Shown here: piece after piece, positions 63,838 through 64,000 of the stretch
How the letters are laid out: each line of letters starts with the position of its first letter
Numbering within the stretch: the first letter of the stretch is position 1
Source of the DNA: Bacillota bacterium
GTDB taxonomy: Bacteria; Bacillota; Sulfobacillia; Sulfobacillales; Sulfobacillaceae
Assembly: GCA_021821465.1 (NCBI GenBank)
Contig: JAKACM010000006.1
Span: forward strand, 1-64,000
Direction: 5' to 3'
Length of the DNA stretch: 64,000 nt
Program-made: the position numbers and the translations under genes
Notes under the pieces: generated by a model
What the model saw: only the letters and a program-made list of their open reading frames with translations
Database searches by the model: none
Told to the model about the DNA's origin: nothing

Positions 63838-64000
63838 TCAATGGGCGTTAATGCTAATTTTTTTTCGTCGTGCCATGGATTTGTACGCGGTGATCCGGAG
63901 CAGTCCGAATTGATAGTCTGCCGTAGCCGTCTCGGGATCAATCTCCGTGGGGAATCCCACCACAGCGTGAAATTCTTCCCCCTGACGCGTGTCTTTTTCC
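63838..64000 (-). CDS. C-terminal end of an unknown protein (partial, runs off the right edge)
   Basis: The minus strand is open from the right edge to TGA (63838-63840), giving about 53 residues with no start in the window. It reads TRQGEEFHAVVGFPTEIDP, then TATADYQFGLLRITAYKSMA, and ends in RRKKISINAH. The codon composition is gene-like and a terminator lies at its 3' end. No family was recognised. Confidence 0.6.
   Translation of the reverse strand, partial: EKDTRQGEEFHAVVGFPTEIDPETATADYQFGLLRITAYKSMARRKKISINAH

Noticed and set aside
1-64000. CRISPR array or classical defence island
   Set aside because: No regularly spaced repeats and no cas, restriction-modification or toxin-antitoxin genes were seen; only TnpB nucleases within transposons.

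Overview
The window looks like the chromosome of a Gram-positive, endospore-forming Firmicute of about 50% GC. The inference rests on gene order: tig-clpP-clpX-lonB-lonA-engB and maf-radC-mreBCD-minCDE-rodA, followed by spoIVFA/spoIVFB-like genes, rng, rplU-prp-rpmA, a spo0B-like gene and obg, all much as in Bacillus and Clostridia. T-box leaders precede valS and leuS, L27 has a cleavable N-terminus next to its protease Prp, and GTG/TTG starts with strong AGGAGG sites are common. The mix of long gene-poor gaps, acidophile-like transporters and IS605/IS1595 elements would fit Sulfobacillus or a relative, but that name is an inference.

Layout. 1-3300: the end of an MFS transporter, then secG and rnr. 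3310-9440: a NicO-like metal transporter (minus), a 1.2 kb gap, smpB-ssrA (tmRNA with tag ANNTEENYALAA), rph-rdgB, and a COG4280-type membrane protein with a small partner. 9489-10016: six tRNA genes (Pro, Arg, His, Arg, Leu, Gly). 10123-18742: trigger factor and the ATP-dependent protease cluster ending in engB. 18735-21391: a histidine phosphatase, a GNAT acetyltransferase and a lipoprotein. 21440-23499: an apparently intact IS200/IS605 element (tnpA and tnpB) abutting the promoter of a groES that has no groEL beside it. 24030-28200: T-box, valS, folC. 28255-29876: a second, unrelated tnpB element with a single-base frameshift. 30029-38029: the cell-shape and division-site cluster. 38812-39234: a structured leader before a 56-residue membrane protein. 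39931-49188: the sporulation-protease, ribosome and Obg cluster continuing through nadD, an RRM protein, yqeK and rsfS. 49260-57335: a phosphate-type MFS permease, a DUF255 protein, an SDR, a ClC channel and an IS1595 transposase. 57547-60654: a large EAL-GAF-GGDEF protein. 60865-63804: T-box, leuS and a small membrane protein. The last 160 bases hold the C-terminus of an unknown minus-strand gene.

Most genes serve protein quality control (trigger factor, ClpXP, LonA/LonB, tmRNA-SmpB, RNase R, GroES), translation (aminoacyl-tRNA synthetases, L21, L27, Obg, EngB, RsfS) and cell shape or division. The accessory content is three transposon families. The least routine features are the two TnpB loci with probable guide-RNA ends, an rsfS that appears to start at ATT, a MinC without a recognisable N-terminal domain, and the switch-like leader RNA near 38.8 kb.
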